Source of the DNA: Bog-473 sp963783245
GTDB lineage: Bacteria; Actinomycetota; Acidimicrobiia; Acidimicrobiales; RAAP-2
Direction of reading: 5' to 3'
NCBI GenBank assembly: GCA_963783245.1
Contig: CAWAMS010000005.1
Location: 169,234 to 233,233, forward strand
DNA length: 64,000 bases
Part shown: one piece after another, positions 40,290 through 50,772 of the stretch
How positions within the stretch are numbered: the first letter of the stretch is position 1
Layout of the letters: the number at the start of each line of letters is the position of its first letter
Notes under the pieces: generated by a model
Databases searched by the model: none
Seen by the model: only the letters and a program-made list of their open reading frames with translations
What the model was told of the DNA's origin: nothing
Translations under genes and position numbers: made by a program

Positions 40290-41694
40290 CGCCACGCACC
40301 TCACTGAGAAAATTCGCCGCCAGTTCTGGCAGATCGCCCGCCACCAGGCCCTCACTCCTGCCGCGTGCAGCGGCCCGCCCGTGGACGTGGGCCGCGAGTG
40401 CGGCGGCCAGGTGGGCCGGCACGCCACGGGCCAGGAAACCGCCGATGATGCCCGACAGCACGTCGCCCGTTCCTGCTGTGGCGAGTGCCGGGACCCCGGC
40501 CCCGGCGAGCAACACGTCGGGGGTCGGCGCGTGAGAAGCGGTCCCCGTCGAAGCCGGCTCCCGGGGAGCGGCCACCGCCGTGAGCGGGCCCTTGAGAAGG
40601 ACGATGGCCCCCACCGCGCTGGCGAGATCACGGGCGGCCGCCAGCCGGTCGTCTCCCGGGGGCGATCCGGCCACGCGGGCGTACTCGCCGTCGTGCGGCG
40701 TGAGGATGGTCGGATGTGCGCGCCGCGCCAGGAGCGCGCGTGCGCTCTCGAGATCACCGAGGGCGGTGAGGCCGTCGGCGTCGACCACCAGGGGGAACGG
40801 CGCGCCCACAATCACGGCGCGGATCTGTTCCCCTACCGCGTCCCCAGTGCCGAGTCCCGGCCCGACGACCATGGCTTTGCACTTCACGGTGGCCTGGAGG
40901 AACGGGATGGCCCACCGGGGATCGAGAAGGCTGACCCGCACCGCCTCCGTCGGCCAGTTGCCGACGGGATCTCCCGGCGTGCCCAAACGGATCATGCCCG
41001 CGCCGGCCGCCAACGCCCCCCGGGTGCACAAGATGGCCGAGCCCTCCATGCCGGTCGATCCGGACGCCACGCCGAGCGCGGTGCTCCATTTGTTCGACTG
41101 CCGCGGCCGGGGCGGCAGGGACGCCACGACATCGGCGTCTTCGATCATGGCGGCGCGCGCTGGGGGCAGGGGAATGCCGATGTCCACCACCTCGACCACG
41201 CCGCTGTGCGCCGGACCGGCACCTTGGAGGAGCCCTGGCTTGTAGGCGGCGAAGGTGACCGTGTGGCTGGCCCCGAATGCGGCCCCCGGAGCCTGGCCCG
41301 TGTCGGCGTCCACACCCGAGGGGATGTCGATGGAGAGGACCGGAACCCCCGCCGGCACCAGGGGCGCGTCGTACGCCCCACGGAAGCCGGTGCCGTAGGC
41401 GCCGTCGATCACGAGGTCCGCCGGGGGAAGCGCCGGCGGGGTGTCGGCGGCAGGCACCATCGTCACCCGCGCCCCACGCCGGGAGAGGAACGCGGCCGCG
41501 ACGCGCCCATCGGCACCGTTGTTGCCCTTGCCGACGATCACGGTGACGTGGCGGCCATAGCCGCCGCGCAGGATGCGCAGTGCGGCGTGGCCGACAGCCG
41601 TTCCGGCCCGCGCCACCAGGGTGTCCTCGCTCACGTTCGAGAGTGCCGCGGCGTCGGCCGCACGCATCTCGTCCCGGGTCAGGACGGGGAGCAC
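40282..41694 (-). CDS. nnrD: Bifunctional NAD(P)H-hydrate epimerase/dehydratase
   Basis: This repair enzyme restores damaged NAD(P)H hydrate. Residues 1-200 are the NnrE epimerase (YjeF_N): LTRDEMRAADAAAL, VIVGKGNNGADGRVAAAFL (the usual GG reads GA) and DIPSGVDADTG. Residues 215-470 are the ATP/ADP-dependent dehydratase: MVVGPGLGTGD, VDADGLTALGD, LTPHDGEYARV and ATAGTGDVLSGIIGGFLARG. The combined length is 470. The pair is normally fused in bacteria. It overlaps the start of acpS by 16 bases at its 5' end. Confidence 0.95.
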   Translation of the reverse strand: MLPVLTRDEMRAADAAALSNVSEDTLVARAGTAVGHAALRILRGGYGRHVTVIVGKGNNGADGRVAAAFLSRRGARVTMVPAADTPPALPPADLVIDGAYGTGFRGAYDAPLVPAGVPVLSIDIPSGVDADTGQAPGAAFGASHTVTFAAYKPGLLQGAGPAHSGVVEVVDIGIPLPPARAAMIEDADVVASLPPRPRQSNKWSTALGVASGSTGMEGSAILCTRGALAAGAGMIRLGTPGDPVGNWPTEAVRVSLLDPRWAIPFLQATVKCKAMVVGPGLGTGDAVGEQIRAVIVGAPFPLVVDADGLTALGDLESARALLARRAHPTILTPHDGEYARVAGSPPGDDRLAAARDLASAVGAIVLLKGPLTAVAAPREPASTGTASHAPTPDVLLAGAGVPALATAGTGDVLSGIIGGFLARGVPAHLAAALAAHVHGRAAARGRSEGLVAGDLPELAANFLSEVRGDG

Positions 41695-42181
41695 GGCGGG
41701 TGCCGATCCGCCACGACGAACGCGATGGCCACCTCGGTCGTGTGCGTCAGGGAAAGGTGGATCTGCCGGGCTCCGTGTTCGTTGGCGAGTACGGCCGCGG
41801 CACCGTGGAGGACGACCGACGGCGCATTGCGGGTCGGACCGTCCGCGACAGAGCGGCGGACCTCGACATCGGTGAGCGCAAAACCACCGAGGCCGGTTCC
41901 CAGTGCCTTCATCACGGCCTCCTTCGCCGCGAAGCGGGCGGCCAAGGACTCGGTCGGATCGGGAGAGCGGCGTGCATCCGCCTGTTCGTCGTCGGTGAAG
42001 AACCGGGCGGCGAAACCGGGGCGGCGTGCCAGAACCCGTCGGAACCGGGCCACATCGACCGCATCCACGCCGACGCCGACGACCGAGCCGCCATGGTCGG
42101 CGGTACGCACCCGTCCGGCCACCTCGTGCGCCGACAGGTCGAGCGCTGCGGTGTCGAACGTGGCGGTGATCGGGGCGGCGC

Positions 42182-42185
<4 letters not shown>
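41679..42185 (-). CDS. acpS: Holo-[acyl-carrier-protein] synthase
   Basis: It transfers 4'-phosphopantetheine to ACP. The core starts VVGVGVDAVDVARFRRVLA (metal Asp) and the second motif is LAARFAAKEAVMKALG, both intact. ATG 42185 is preferred because it overlaps the glmS stop (ATGA). It adds a 35-residue N-terminal extension to the usual 125-residue enzyme; an internal GTG (VVGVGVD) is the alternative. The C-terminus IHLSLTHTTEVAIAFVV is typical. It lies in the glmS-acpS-nnrD-alr order seen across actinobacteria. Confidence 0.94.
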
Positions 42186-44050
<1,865 letters not shown>

Positions 44051-44105
44051 ATCCGACCAGGTTACTTGGGGGGTCGCTCGGCGCCGGTAGCCCGGGGTGG
44101 CGGGG

Positions 44106-45464
44106 TCAGCCCCCGACTTGCCCGAGCTCCGCCTCGACCACGCCGGCCAGCTCGGCCGCCATGGCGTTGGCCTGGGCTTCCTCCCTGGCCTCGACCATGA
44201 CCCGCACCAGCGGCTCGGTCCCGCTGGCCCGGAGCAGGACCCTTCCCTCATGCCCGAGTTTGGCCTGCGCCTCGGCCACCGCCTCCCATACCGGGTCGCA
44301 GTCGGCGAGGCGCCCGGGTTGGGGGATCGGGACGTTCACCAGGACCTGGGGCACCCGCTCGACCAGGCCGTCGGCCAGGTCGGCCAGCGACCGCCCCGTC
44401 CGCTGCAGAAGGTCGGCCAGGGCGATCCCGGTCAGGATGCCGTCGCCCGTGGTCGAACGGTTCCGGAAGATGATGTGACCTGATTGCTCGCCCCCGAGGG
44501 CGAGACCGTCCACATCGAGCGCCGCCAGCACGTGGCGGTCCCCGACATCCGTCTCACGCACCCCGATGCCGTGCGCCTCCATGGTCAAGCGGAACCCGAG
44601 GTTGGTCATGACCGTCACCACGACCGTGTTGCCCGCGAGGTGGCCCCGGCCGGCGAGGTCGAGGGCGAAGAGGGCCAAGAGGACGTCGCCGTCCACCACC
44701 GTTCCGCTGTGATCCACCGCGATGACACGGTCGGCGTCGCCGTCGAGGGCCAAGCCGAGATCGGCCCGCCGCTCGACGACGGTGCGCGCCAGGAGGCCCG
44801 GATCGGTCGACCCGCACTTGTCGTTGATGTTGGTGCCGTCGGGCGAGGCACAGAGCGTGGTCACCGTCGCCCCCAACTCGGCGAGGATCCCCGGCGCGAA
44901 GGCGCTGGCCGCACCATTGGCGCAGTCGACCACGATGTGCAGGCCGCCCAGTCCGCGGCCCTCGGTGGCCGTGAGGAGATGTCGCCGGTACACGTCGCCG
45001 GCCGCGGCATCGATGCTGATCTGGCCCACTCCGTACCCGGTCGGCCGCCGGGGCGGGCGTTCGGCGTCGGCGAGGATCGACGCCAGCTCGTGCTCCACTT
45101 CGGACTCGAGCTCGACGGGCAACTTGGTGCCGAGCGAGCTGAAGAGCTTTATCCCGTTGTCGCCGAAGGGGTTGTGCGAGGCCGAGACCATGGCACCGGG
45201 CATTCTGCGGCGCTCGGCCACCGTCGCCACGCCCGGCGTCGGCAACACGCCCAGGTCGATGACGTCGGCACCCTCCGTCGCCAGGCCGGCCGAGAGGGCA
45301 GCCTGGAGCAACGGGCCCGAGCGACGTGTGTCGCGGCCCACGACGAAGGCGGGGGCGGGGAGCACGCGGGCCGTGGCGCGACCCAGCGCCAGGGCCAACT
45401 CGGCCGTGAGCTCTTCGTTGGCGACGCCCCGGACGCCGTCGGTGCCGAAGCGGGCCGACGCCAC
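44106..45464 (-). CDS. glmM: Phosphoglucosamine mutase
   Basis: It converts GlcN-6-P to GlcN-1-P for peptidoglycan. At 452 residues it starts FGTDGVRGVANEELTAE. The phosphoserine loop is VSASHNPFGDNGIKLF, the metal loop GLALDGDADRVIAVD, and the phosphate end LLRASGTEPLVRVMVE. The GTG start at 45464 sits very close behind a GGAAGG ribosome site in the end of rpsI. The gap to rpsI is only four bases, so cell-wall and ribosomal genes are in one transcript. Confidence 0.97.
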   Translation of the reverse strand: MASARFGTDGVRGVANEELTAELALALGRATARVLPAPAFVVGRDTRRSGPLLQAALSAGLATEGADVIDLGVLPTPGVATVAERRRMPGAMVSASHNPFGDNGIKLFSSLGTKLPVELESEVEHELASILADAERPPRRPTGYGVGQISIDAAAGDVYRRHLLTATEGRGLGGLHIVVDCANGAASAFAPGILAELGATVTTLCASPDGTNINDKCGSTDPGLLARTVVERRADLGLALDGDADRVIAVDHSGTVVDGDVLLALFALDLAGRGHLAGNTVVVTVMTNLGFRLTMEAHGIGVRETDVGDRHVLAALDVDGLALGGEQSGHIIFRNRSTTGDGILTGIALADLLQRTGRSLADLADGLVERVPQVLVNVPIPQPGRLADCDPVWEAVAEAQAKLGHEGRVLLRASGTEPLVRVMVEAREEAQANAMAAELAGVVEAELGQVGG

Positions 45465-45468
45465 CTTC

Positions 45469-45861
45469 CTACCGCTTGGAGTACTGCGGCGCCTTGCGGG
45501 CCTTCTTCAGGCCGTACTTCTTCGACTCCTTCTCGCGGGCGTCGCGAGTGAGGAGGCCCGACCGCTTCAGCGCGGCACGGTGCTCAGGGTCCATTTCGCA
45601 GAGGCTGCGGGCGATGCCCAGGCGCATGGCACCGGCCTGGCCCGAGATTCCTCCCCCGTCGATGGTGGCGTCGATGTCATAGGACTCGGTGGTGTTGGTC
45701 ACCCGGAGGGGCTCGGTCAACAACATACGGTGGGTGGCCGAGGTGAAGTACGCCTCGATCGGCTGCTTGTTGACCCGGATGGCGCCTTGGCCGGGGCGGA
45801 AGCGGACACGGGCCACTGCCTGCTTGCGGCGTCCGGTGGTCTGGGTAAGTGGTGCGGGCAT
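45469..45861 (-). CDS. rpsI: 30S ribosomal protein S9
   Basis: The 130-residue protein has the S9 core TTGRRKQAVARVRFRPG and the conserved tail GLKKARKAPQYSKR, whose last arginine contacts the P-site tRNA. It follows rplM by 27 bases as the standard rplM-rpsI pair. Confidence 0.98.
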   Translation of the reverse strand: MPAPLTQTTGRRKQAVARVRFRPGQGAIRVNKQPIEAYFTSATHRMLLTEPLRVTNTTESYDIDATIDGGGISGQAGAMRLGIARSLCEMDPEHRAALKRSGLLTRDAREKESKKYGLKKARKAPQYSKR

Positions 45862-45888
45862 CGGTGGTGAGCTCCTTGCGTCGTTCGG

Positions 45889-46338
45889 TCAGCTGGCCCG
45901 ACGGGCCGCGGGCAGCTCGAGCGGCTCGGGGCGCTGGGCTGCATGGGGATGGTCGGGGCCGGCGTAGACGTTGAGCTTGCTCAACATCGCCCGACCGAGT
46001 GTGTTCTTCGGGAGCATGCCGCGGACGGATCGCCGGATCATTTCGTCCGGCGACTTCTCGAGCAGCTCGGCGTAACTGGTGGCGCGCAGGCCACCCGGGT
46101 AGCCACTGTGGCGGTAGGCCATCTTCTCGGCGGCCTTGCCCGAGGTGAGGATCACCTTGTCGGCGTTGATCACGACCACGTGATCACCGGTGTCGACATG
46201 GGGGGCGAAGTAGGGGCGGTGCTTCCCGCGCAGGATGCGCGCCACCTCGGAGGCCAGGCGACCCAGGACGAGACCATCGGCGTCGACCACGTACCAGGCC
46301 CGCTGGATCTCGCTGACTTTGGGTGAAAATGTGCGCAA
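45889..46338 (-). CDS. rplM: 50S ribosomal protein L13
   Basis: L13 assembles early on 23S rRNA. The start is taken as TTG 46338 (RTFSPKVSEIQRAWYVVDA), matching the conserved MRTYxPK opening of actinobacterial L13. A longer in-frame start would add cysteine-rich non-coding sequence. GRLASEVARILRGKHRP and the motif KNTLGRAMLSKLNVYAGPDHPH are intact; 149 residues. A TTG start may hold its expression down relative to other ribosomal genes. Confidence 0.96.
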   Translation of the reverse strand: MRTFSPKVSEIQRAWYVVDADGLVLGRLASEVARILRGKHRPYFAPHVDTGDHVVVINADKVILTSGKAAEKMAYRHSGYPGGLRATSYAELLEKSPDEMIRRSVRGMLPKNTLGRAMLSKLNVYAGPDHPHAAQRPEPLELPAARRAS

Positions 46339-46509
46339 GGGAACGGTCTTTCGCTGACAGATGCATCGGGGAGCGCCCACCCACAGGTGTGCTCAGGCCC
46401 TCGGAGGTCCCGCGGGCCGACCTACCAGGATAGGGCCCCGGAGCGGGTCGGGCAAGCCGGGCCGGCCAGGGGTGGCGGAGACCGCTCAGCCAGCCCCGCG
46501 ACCGCCCTG

Positions 46510-47381
46510 TCAGCCGGCGTCGGGCCCGTAGTCCACCGAGACCAGGCAGAGGCCCCGGGCCGGCGCCGGATCGGCCGCCCGGTGCCGCGTCGTGGCACGG
46601 AGGCGCTCGAGCAGGGTGGCCGCGTTGGCCCGCCCACGGCCGACCTCGACCAGGCTGCCGACGACCGAGCGCACCATCTGGTGGCAGAAGGAATTGGCCT
46701 CTATCTCGAAACGGAGGAGGCGGCCGGTGCCGATGTCGGTGAGCTCCCGGCCCTCCTCGAGGACCCATTTGGCCCGCGTCACCCGCCGGACAATGGGCTC
46801 CTCGGGACTCGAGCCGGGCTTGCGCCGGCAGAAGGAGCGGAAATCGTGGGTGCCGAGCAGCACGTCCGAGGCCGCCTCCATGGCCCGCAGATCGAGTGGA
46901 TCGCGCACATGCCAGACCATCGGGTCCAGCAAGGGGTCGGGGGCGGGGGCGTTCCACACCAGGTAGCGGTAGCGCGCGCCCGATCGCCGAGCGCCGGGCA
47001 TCGAAGGTCGGACGAGACCTCGTCCGCCCGCAGCACGACGATGGAAGGCGCCAACTGGCGGTTGAGTGCCCGGGCCAGTCCGATCCCGTCGAAGGGGATC
47101 GGAGGCAGGTCGACGTGGACGACCTGGCCGCGGGCATGGACCCCGGCGTCGGTGCGGCCGGCACAGGTCAGCATGGGGGGCTCGCCCATACGGGCCGTCA
47201 GACTGAGGGCGTGGCGCAGGGCCCCCGCCACCGTCGGGACCTCGGGCTGGAGGGCGAAGCCGCGAAAGGCGGCACCGTCGTAGGCGATCAGGAGCCTCCA
47301 GCGCTGCAGCTGCTCCCGCAGCCCAGCAGCATCCGGAGGGACGAGCTCGCCCAGATCGATGCCGGGACTAGACGAACTCAA
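46510..47381 (-). CDS. truA: tRNA pseudouridine synthase A, frame broken twice
   Basis: It isomerises U38-40 in tRNA anticodon arms. The N-terminal half reads LLIAYDGAAFRGFALQP, with the catalytic Asp in LTCAGRTDAGVHARGQVVHVD, through VLRADEVSSD. Two shifts within about 40 bases (46970-47015) are needed to pass through FDARRSAIGRA and reach RYRYLVWNAPAPDPLLDP. The C-terminal half HDFRSFCRRKPG and EANSFCHQMVRSVVGSLVEVG is intact. The start is unclear; TTG 47381 would overlap rplQ by 14 bases. Confidence 0.9.
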
Positions 47382-47721
47382 TCCGCGCCATCGGCGCGTT
47401 GTCGCCCGGGCGCGGACCGAGCTTGAGAATCCGGGTGTAGCCGCCTGGGCGCTCCGCATAGCGGGGCCCGATCTCCTCGAAGAGCTTGTGGGCCATGTCC
47501 TTGTCCCGGATCAGGGCCACGACACGGCGGTGCTGGTGGATACCGCCCTTGCGGGCGGCGGTCACACACTTCTCGGCCACCGGGCGCAGGGCCTTGGCCT
47601 TGGCCTCGGTGGTCACCAACGACTCGGCCGCGATCAGCGAGGCCACCAGGTTGCCCAGGATGGCCTTCTGGTGCGCCGCACTGCCGCCCATACGACGTCC
47701 ACGCTTCGGGGTTCCCTGCAT
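47368..47721 (-). CDS. rplQ: 50S ribosomal protein L17
   Basis: The 117-residue protein starts at ATG 47721 (MQGTPKRGRRMGGSAAHQKA). LIAAESLVTTEAKAKALRPVAEK and the end LGPRPGDNAPMARIEFV are standard for L17. It follows rpoA directly (gap five bases) in the alpha operon order. Confidence 0.98.
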   Translation of the reverse strand: MQGTPKRGRRMGGSAAHQKAILGNLVASLIAAESLVTTEAKAKALRPVAEKCVTAARKGGIHQHRRVVALIRDKDMAHKLFEEIGPRYAERPGGYTRILKLGPRPGDNAPMARIEFV

Positions 47722-47726
47722 CACGA

Positions 47727-48665
47727 TCAGTCCCTGGTGCGGAGCGAGAGCCCGCGCTCGTCCAGGCGCTGCACGACTTCGTCGGCCGACTTCTGCCCGA
47801 AGTTGGTGATGGCCAGCAGATCGTCCATCGTCCGCTCGACCAGTTCGCCGATCGTGTTGATCTGCGCCCGCTTGAGGCAGTTGCGGGGGCGCTCGGACAG
47901 ATCGAGGTCCTCGATGCGCAGGTCGAGGTCGGGCGAGCCTGACGGAGACAGGCCGGGAACGCCCAGTTCCAACCCCTGCGGCGCATCCTCCAGATCGGCC
48001 ACCAGACCGACCAGGTTGCGCAGGGTGTCACCGGCCGAGGCCAGCGCCTCACGGGGTGTGATGGTCCCGTCCGTCTCGATGTCGAGCACCAGGCGGTCGT
48101 AGTTGGTGGACTGCTCCACCCGCACCGGCTCGATGTCGAAGGTCACCCGGTGGACGGGCGAGAAGATGGAGTCGATGGGGATGACGCCGATGGTGTTGGA
48201 GCGCTTGTTCTTGTCCGCCGAGACGTACCCGCGGCCTCGCTCGACTGTCACATCGACGGCGAGCCGGCCCTTCGCGTTGATCGAGGCGATGTGCAGATCG
48301 GGGTTGAGGACTTCGACGTCCGAGGTCGCCTGCAGGTCGGCGGCCGTGGCGTCGATCGGGCCCCGCACGTCGAGGCGGAGGGTCACGGGCTCGTCGGTGT
48401 GCATCCGCACGAGGAGGTCCTTGAGGTTCAAGATGATGTCGGTGACGTCCTCCTTCACCCCGGGAAGCGTGGTGAACTCGTGCAGCGCCTCATCGAAGCG
48501 CAGCTGCGTCACCGCTCCTCCGGGAATGGACGAGAGCAACGTGCGGCGCAGCGAGTTGCCGAGCGTGGTTCCGAAGCCGGGGTCGAGCGGGCCGATGGCG
48601 AAACGCTGCCGGTTGTTCTGCTCTTCGTCGACTGCTTCCACTGTCGGTCGTTGGATCATCAGCAT
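47727..48665 (-). CDS. rpoA: RNA polymerase alpha subunit
   Basis: Alpha dimerises to start polymerase assembly and binds UP elements. At 312 residues the N-terminal domain has GFGTTLGNSLRRTLLSSIPG, and the C-terminal domain has LGLS/LxxAxI-type LKRAQINTIGELVERTMDDLL with GQKSADEVVQRL for DNA contact. The linker is short. It is the centre of rpsM-rpsK-rpsD-rpoA-rplQ. Confidence 0.98.
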   Translation of the reverse strand: MLMIQRPTVEAVDEEQNNRQRFAIGPLDPGFGTTLGNSLRRTLLSSIPGGAVTQLRFDEALHEFTTLPGVKEDVTDIILNLKDLLVRMHTDEPVTLRLDVRGPIDATAADLQATSDVEVLNPDLHIASINAKGRLAVDVTVERGRGYVSADKNKRSNTIGVIPIDSIFSPVHRVTFDIEPVRVEQSTNYDRLVLDIETDGTITPREALASAGDTLRNLVGLVADLEDAPQGLELGVPGLSPSGSPDLDLRIEDLDLSERPRNCLKRAQINTIGELVERTMDDLLAITNFGQKSADEVVQRLDERGLSLRTRD

Positions 48666-48734
48666 CGTGGGGACTCCTGTGTTGCGTCGGGGTGGGTCGG
48701 GGCGGCGTGGGGATGCCGGGTGAGAGGTCTGGTC

Positions 48735-49382
48735 CTACTTCGAGTACAGCTCGACGATGAGCTGCTCTTGCACGGGCTCGTCGATGTGCTCGCGCAGCGG
48801 GGGATTCAGCACGGCGACGCTGAAGCCGCCGTCGCCGGTCTCGAGCCAGGCCGGGGTCTGGCGCTCCAAGGTGTCCATGTTGCGGCGCACCGAGAAGTTC
48901 TCGCGGGTACCGCTCTTGAGGGTGACCCGGTCGCCCTTGCGCACCCGGTAGCTCGGGATGTCGACCCGCTTGCCGTTGACGAGCACGTGCCCGTGGCGGA
49001 CGAACTGGCGGGCCTGGCGGCGGCTGGCGCCCCATCCGGCCCGGAAGACGACGTTGTCGAGGCGCAGCTCGAGGTTGCGCAGGAGGTTCTCGCCGGTGAT
49101 GCCGGGCTGGCGGCTCGATTCCTCGTAGAGATTGCGGAACTGCTTCTCCAAGAGGCCGTAGATCCGGCGTGCCTTCTGCTTCTCGCGCAGCTGGGTCAGG
49201 TATTCGGACCCCTGCCGCATGCGGTCACGCCCGTGCTCGCCGGGCGGGTAGGCGCGGCTGTGACGATCGGTCACCGCCTCGGAGACGGGGCACTTGAGCG
49301 AGTAGCAGCGCTCGCCCTTCAAGAACAGCTTGGTCCGCTCACGCCGGCAGAGACGGCAGACGGGTCCGGTGTATCTCGCCAT
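48735..49382 (-). CDS. rpsD: 30S ribosomal protein S4 (zinc form)
   Basis: S4 nucleates 16S folding. The N-terminus has four cysteines, CRLCRRERTKLFLKGERCYSLKC, the zinc-binding (C+) variant. ASRRQARQFVRHGHVLVNGKRVDIPSYRV is the S4 RNA-binding domain; 215 residues. The C-terminus QEQLIVELYSK is conserved. Confidence 0.98.
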   Translation of the reverse strand: MARYTGPVCRLCRRERTKLFLKGERCYSLKCPVSEAVTDRHSRAYPPGEHGRDRMRQGSEYLTQLREKQKARRIYGLLEKQFRNLYEESSRQPGITGENLLRNLELRLDNVVFRAGWGASRRQARQFVRHGHVLVNGKRVDIPSYRVRKGDRVTLKSGTRENFSVRRNMDTLERQTPAWLETGDGGFSVAVLNPPLREHIDEPVQEQLIVELYSK

Positions 49383-49400
49383 AAAACTCTTCCTCTAGAC

Positions 49401-49799
49401 CTAGACCCGACGCCGCTTCTTGGGGCGGCAGCCGTTGTGGGGGATGGGGGTGACGTCCTTGATGCCGACGACTTCGATGCCCACGGCAGCGAGCGACCGG
49501 ATAGCCGTCTCACGACCCGAGCCGGGGCCACGGACGAGGACGTCGACCTTGCGCACCCCGTGCTCCATGGCCCGCTTGGCGCAGGCTTCGGCGGCCAGCT
49601 GGGCCGCGAACGGGGTGGACTTGCGTGAACCCTTGAAACCGACATTGCCGGCCGAGGCCCAGGCGAGCACGTTGCCCTCGGGGTCGGCGATCGACACGAT
49701 CGTGTTGTTGAACGAGCTCTTGATGTGCGCCACGCCGTAGCTGATGTTCTTGCGTTCCTTGCGGCGCGGGCGACGAGCCTGCTTGGTGGGCTTTGCCAT
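49401..49799 (-). CDS. rpsK: 30S ribosomal protein S11
   Basis: S11 forms the platform of the 30S subunit. The 132 residues include NISYGVAHIKSSFNNTIVSI, ASAGNVGFKGSRKSTPFAAQ and the basic tail VTPIPHNGCRPKKRRRV. It begins one base after the rpsM stop. Confidence 0.98.
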   Translation of the reverse strand: MAKPTKQARRPRRKERKNISYGVAHIKSSFNNTIVSIADPEGNVLAWASAGNVGFKGSRKSTPFAAQLAAEACAKRAMEHGVRKVDVLVRGPGSGRETAIRSLAAVGIEVVGIKDVTPIPHNGCRPKKRRRV

Positions 49800-50178
49800 C
49801 TACTTCTTCACCTTTTTCTTCCCGGCCACGGTCTTCTTCGGGCCCTTGCGTGTCCGGGCGTTGGTGTGCGTCCGCTGGCCGTGGACCGGCAGCCCCTTAC
49901 GGTGACGCACACCCTGGTAGCAGTTGATCTCCATCTTGCGCTTGATGTCCTGGGACACGTCGCGCCGCAGGTCACCTTCGACCCTGAAGTTGGCGTCGAT
50001 ATAGGTGCGCAGGCGCGCCACCTCTTCGTCGGTCAGGTCACGCACCCTGCGTCGAGGGATTGACGTCGACCGCTTCACAGATCTGGCTCGAGAGGGTGTT
50101 GCCGATGCCAAAGATGTACGTCAGGGAGATCTCCAGCCGCTTCTCGCGGGGGATGTCCACTCCCGAAATTCGAGCCAT
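49800..50178 (-). CDS. rpsM: 30S ribosomal protein S13, one frameshift
   Basis: ATG 50178 after AGAGG opens MARISGVDIPREKRLEISLT and runs to AVDVNPST. There the frame must shift near 50050 to join VRDLTDEEVARLRTYIDANF, GVRHRKGLPVHGQRTHTNAR and the lysine-rich tail. Together they give a normal S13 of about 125 residues that contacts the P-site tRNA. A break in such a gene is very unlikely to be biological. Confidence 0.95.
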
Positions 50179-50191
50179 ATGGTTCCTCTCC

Positions 50192-50305
50192 TCAGCCCTG
50201 GCGCTGCTTGTGGCGCGGGTTCTCACAGATCACCCGGACGACGCCATGCCGCCGGATCACCTTGCACTTCTCACAGATCGGCTTGACACTTGGCCGAACT
50301 TTCAC
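50192..50305 (-). CDS. rpmJ: 50S ribosomal protein L36
   Basis: A 37-residue protein found by direct reading: GTG 50305, then KVRPSVKPICEKCKVIRRHG, with the remaining VICENPRHKQRQG. Three Cys and a His (CxxC, C, H) form the zinc site of the C+ form of L36. It lies between infA and rpsM as expected. Confidence 0.96.
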   Translation of the reverse strand: MKVRPSVKPICEKCKVIRRHGVVRVICENPRHKQRQG

Positions 50306-50340
50306 GTCGCGTCCCTATCTCTCGCTACTTGCACCGGTGG

Positions 50341-50565
50341 CTACTTGTACCGGTAGGTGATACGACCCCGGTTGAGGTCGTACGGAGTGATCTCCACCTG
50401 GACCTTGTCCCCCGGAAGGATGCGGATACGGTGCATCCGCATTTTGCCCGAGCTGTGCGCCAACACTTTGTGTCCGTTCTCCAGCTCTACGCGGAACATT
50501 GCATTGGGCAGTGGCTCGACCACCGTGCCTTCGAGCACGATGGCATCTTCCTTGGGCTTGGGCAG
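50341..50565 (-). CDS. infA: Translation initiation factor IF-1 (apparent CTG start)
   Basis: The OB-fold protein reads PKPKEDAIVLEGTVVEPLPN, then AMFRVELENGHKVLAHSSGK, ending DLNRGRITYRYK, 74 residues when begun at the family's usual first residue. That codon is CTG (50563-50565), with GAGGAG six bases upstream, the normal spacing for a start. No ATG, GTG or TTG lies at this place; the nearest in-frame alternative is a GTG at 50610 that would add 15 unrelated residues. Either infA uses CTG or one base is miscalled. The other features are unremarkable. Confidence 0.92.
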   Translation of the reverse strand: MPKPKEDAIVLEGTVVEPLPNAMFRVELENGHKVLAHSSGKMRMHRIRILPGDKVQVEITPYDLNRGRITYRYK

Positions 50566-50697
50566 GTGACTCTCCTCAATGATCGATTTCTGGTGCTGCT
50601 CCGAGCGCACCGGTGGCGCGAGGCCGGAACGGGGCGGAATCGGATGTGGCTCGACGGCAAGTGGCCCAAAAGCGACCTGGCCCAGAACCAGCGAATT

Positions 50698-50727
50698 ATT
50701 CTACCCCAATTGGCGCGACAATTCCAA
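50698..50727 (-). promoter_or_regulatory. Promoter upstream of infA operon
   Basis: On the minus strand TTGGAA (50722-50727) and TAGAAT (50698-50703) lie 18 bases apart in an AT-rich patch of the 160-base gap between map and infA. It probably drives infA-rpmJ-rpsM-rpsK-rpsD-rpoA-rplQ. The rest of the gap has no gene. Confidence 0.6.
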
Positions 50728-50772
50728 CGGCCCCCGTACGGGCCCCGGTCCGAGCCCCGCCGGGGCCCGTTC

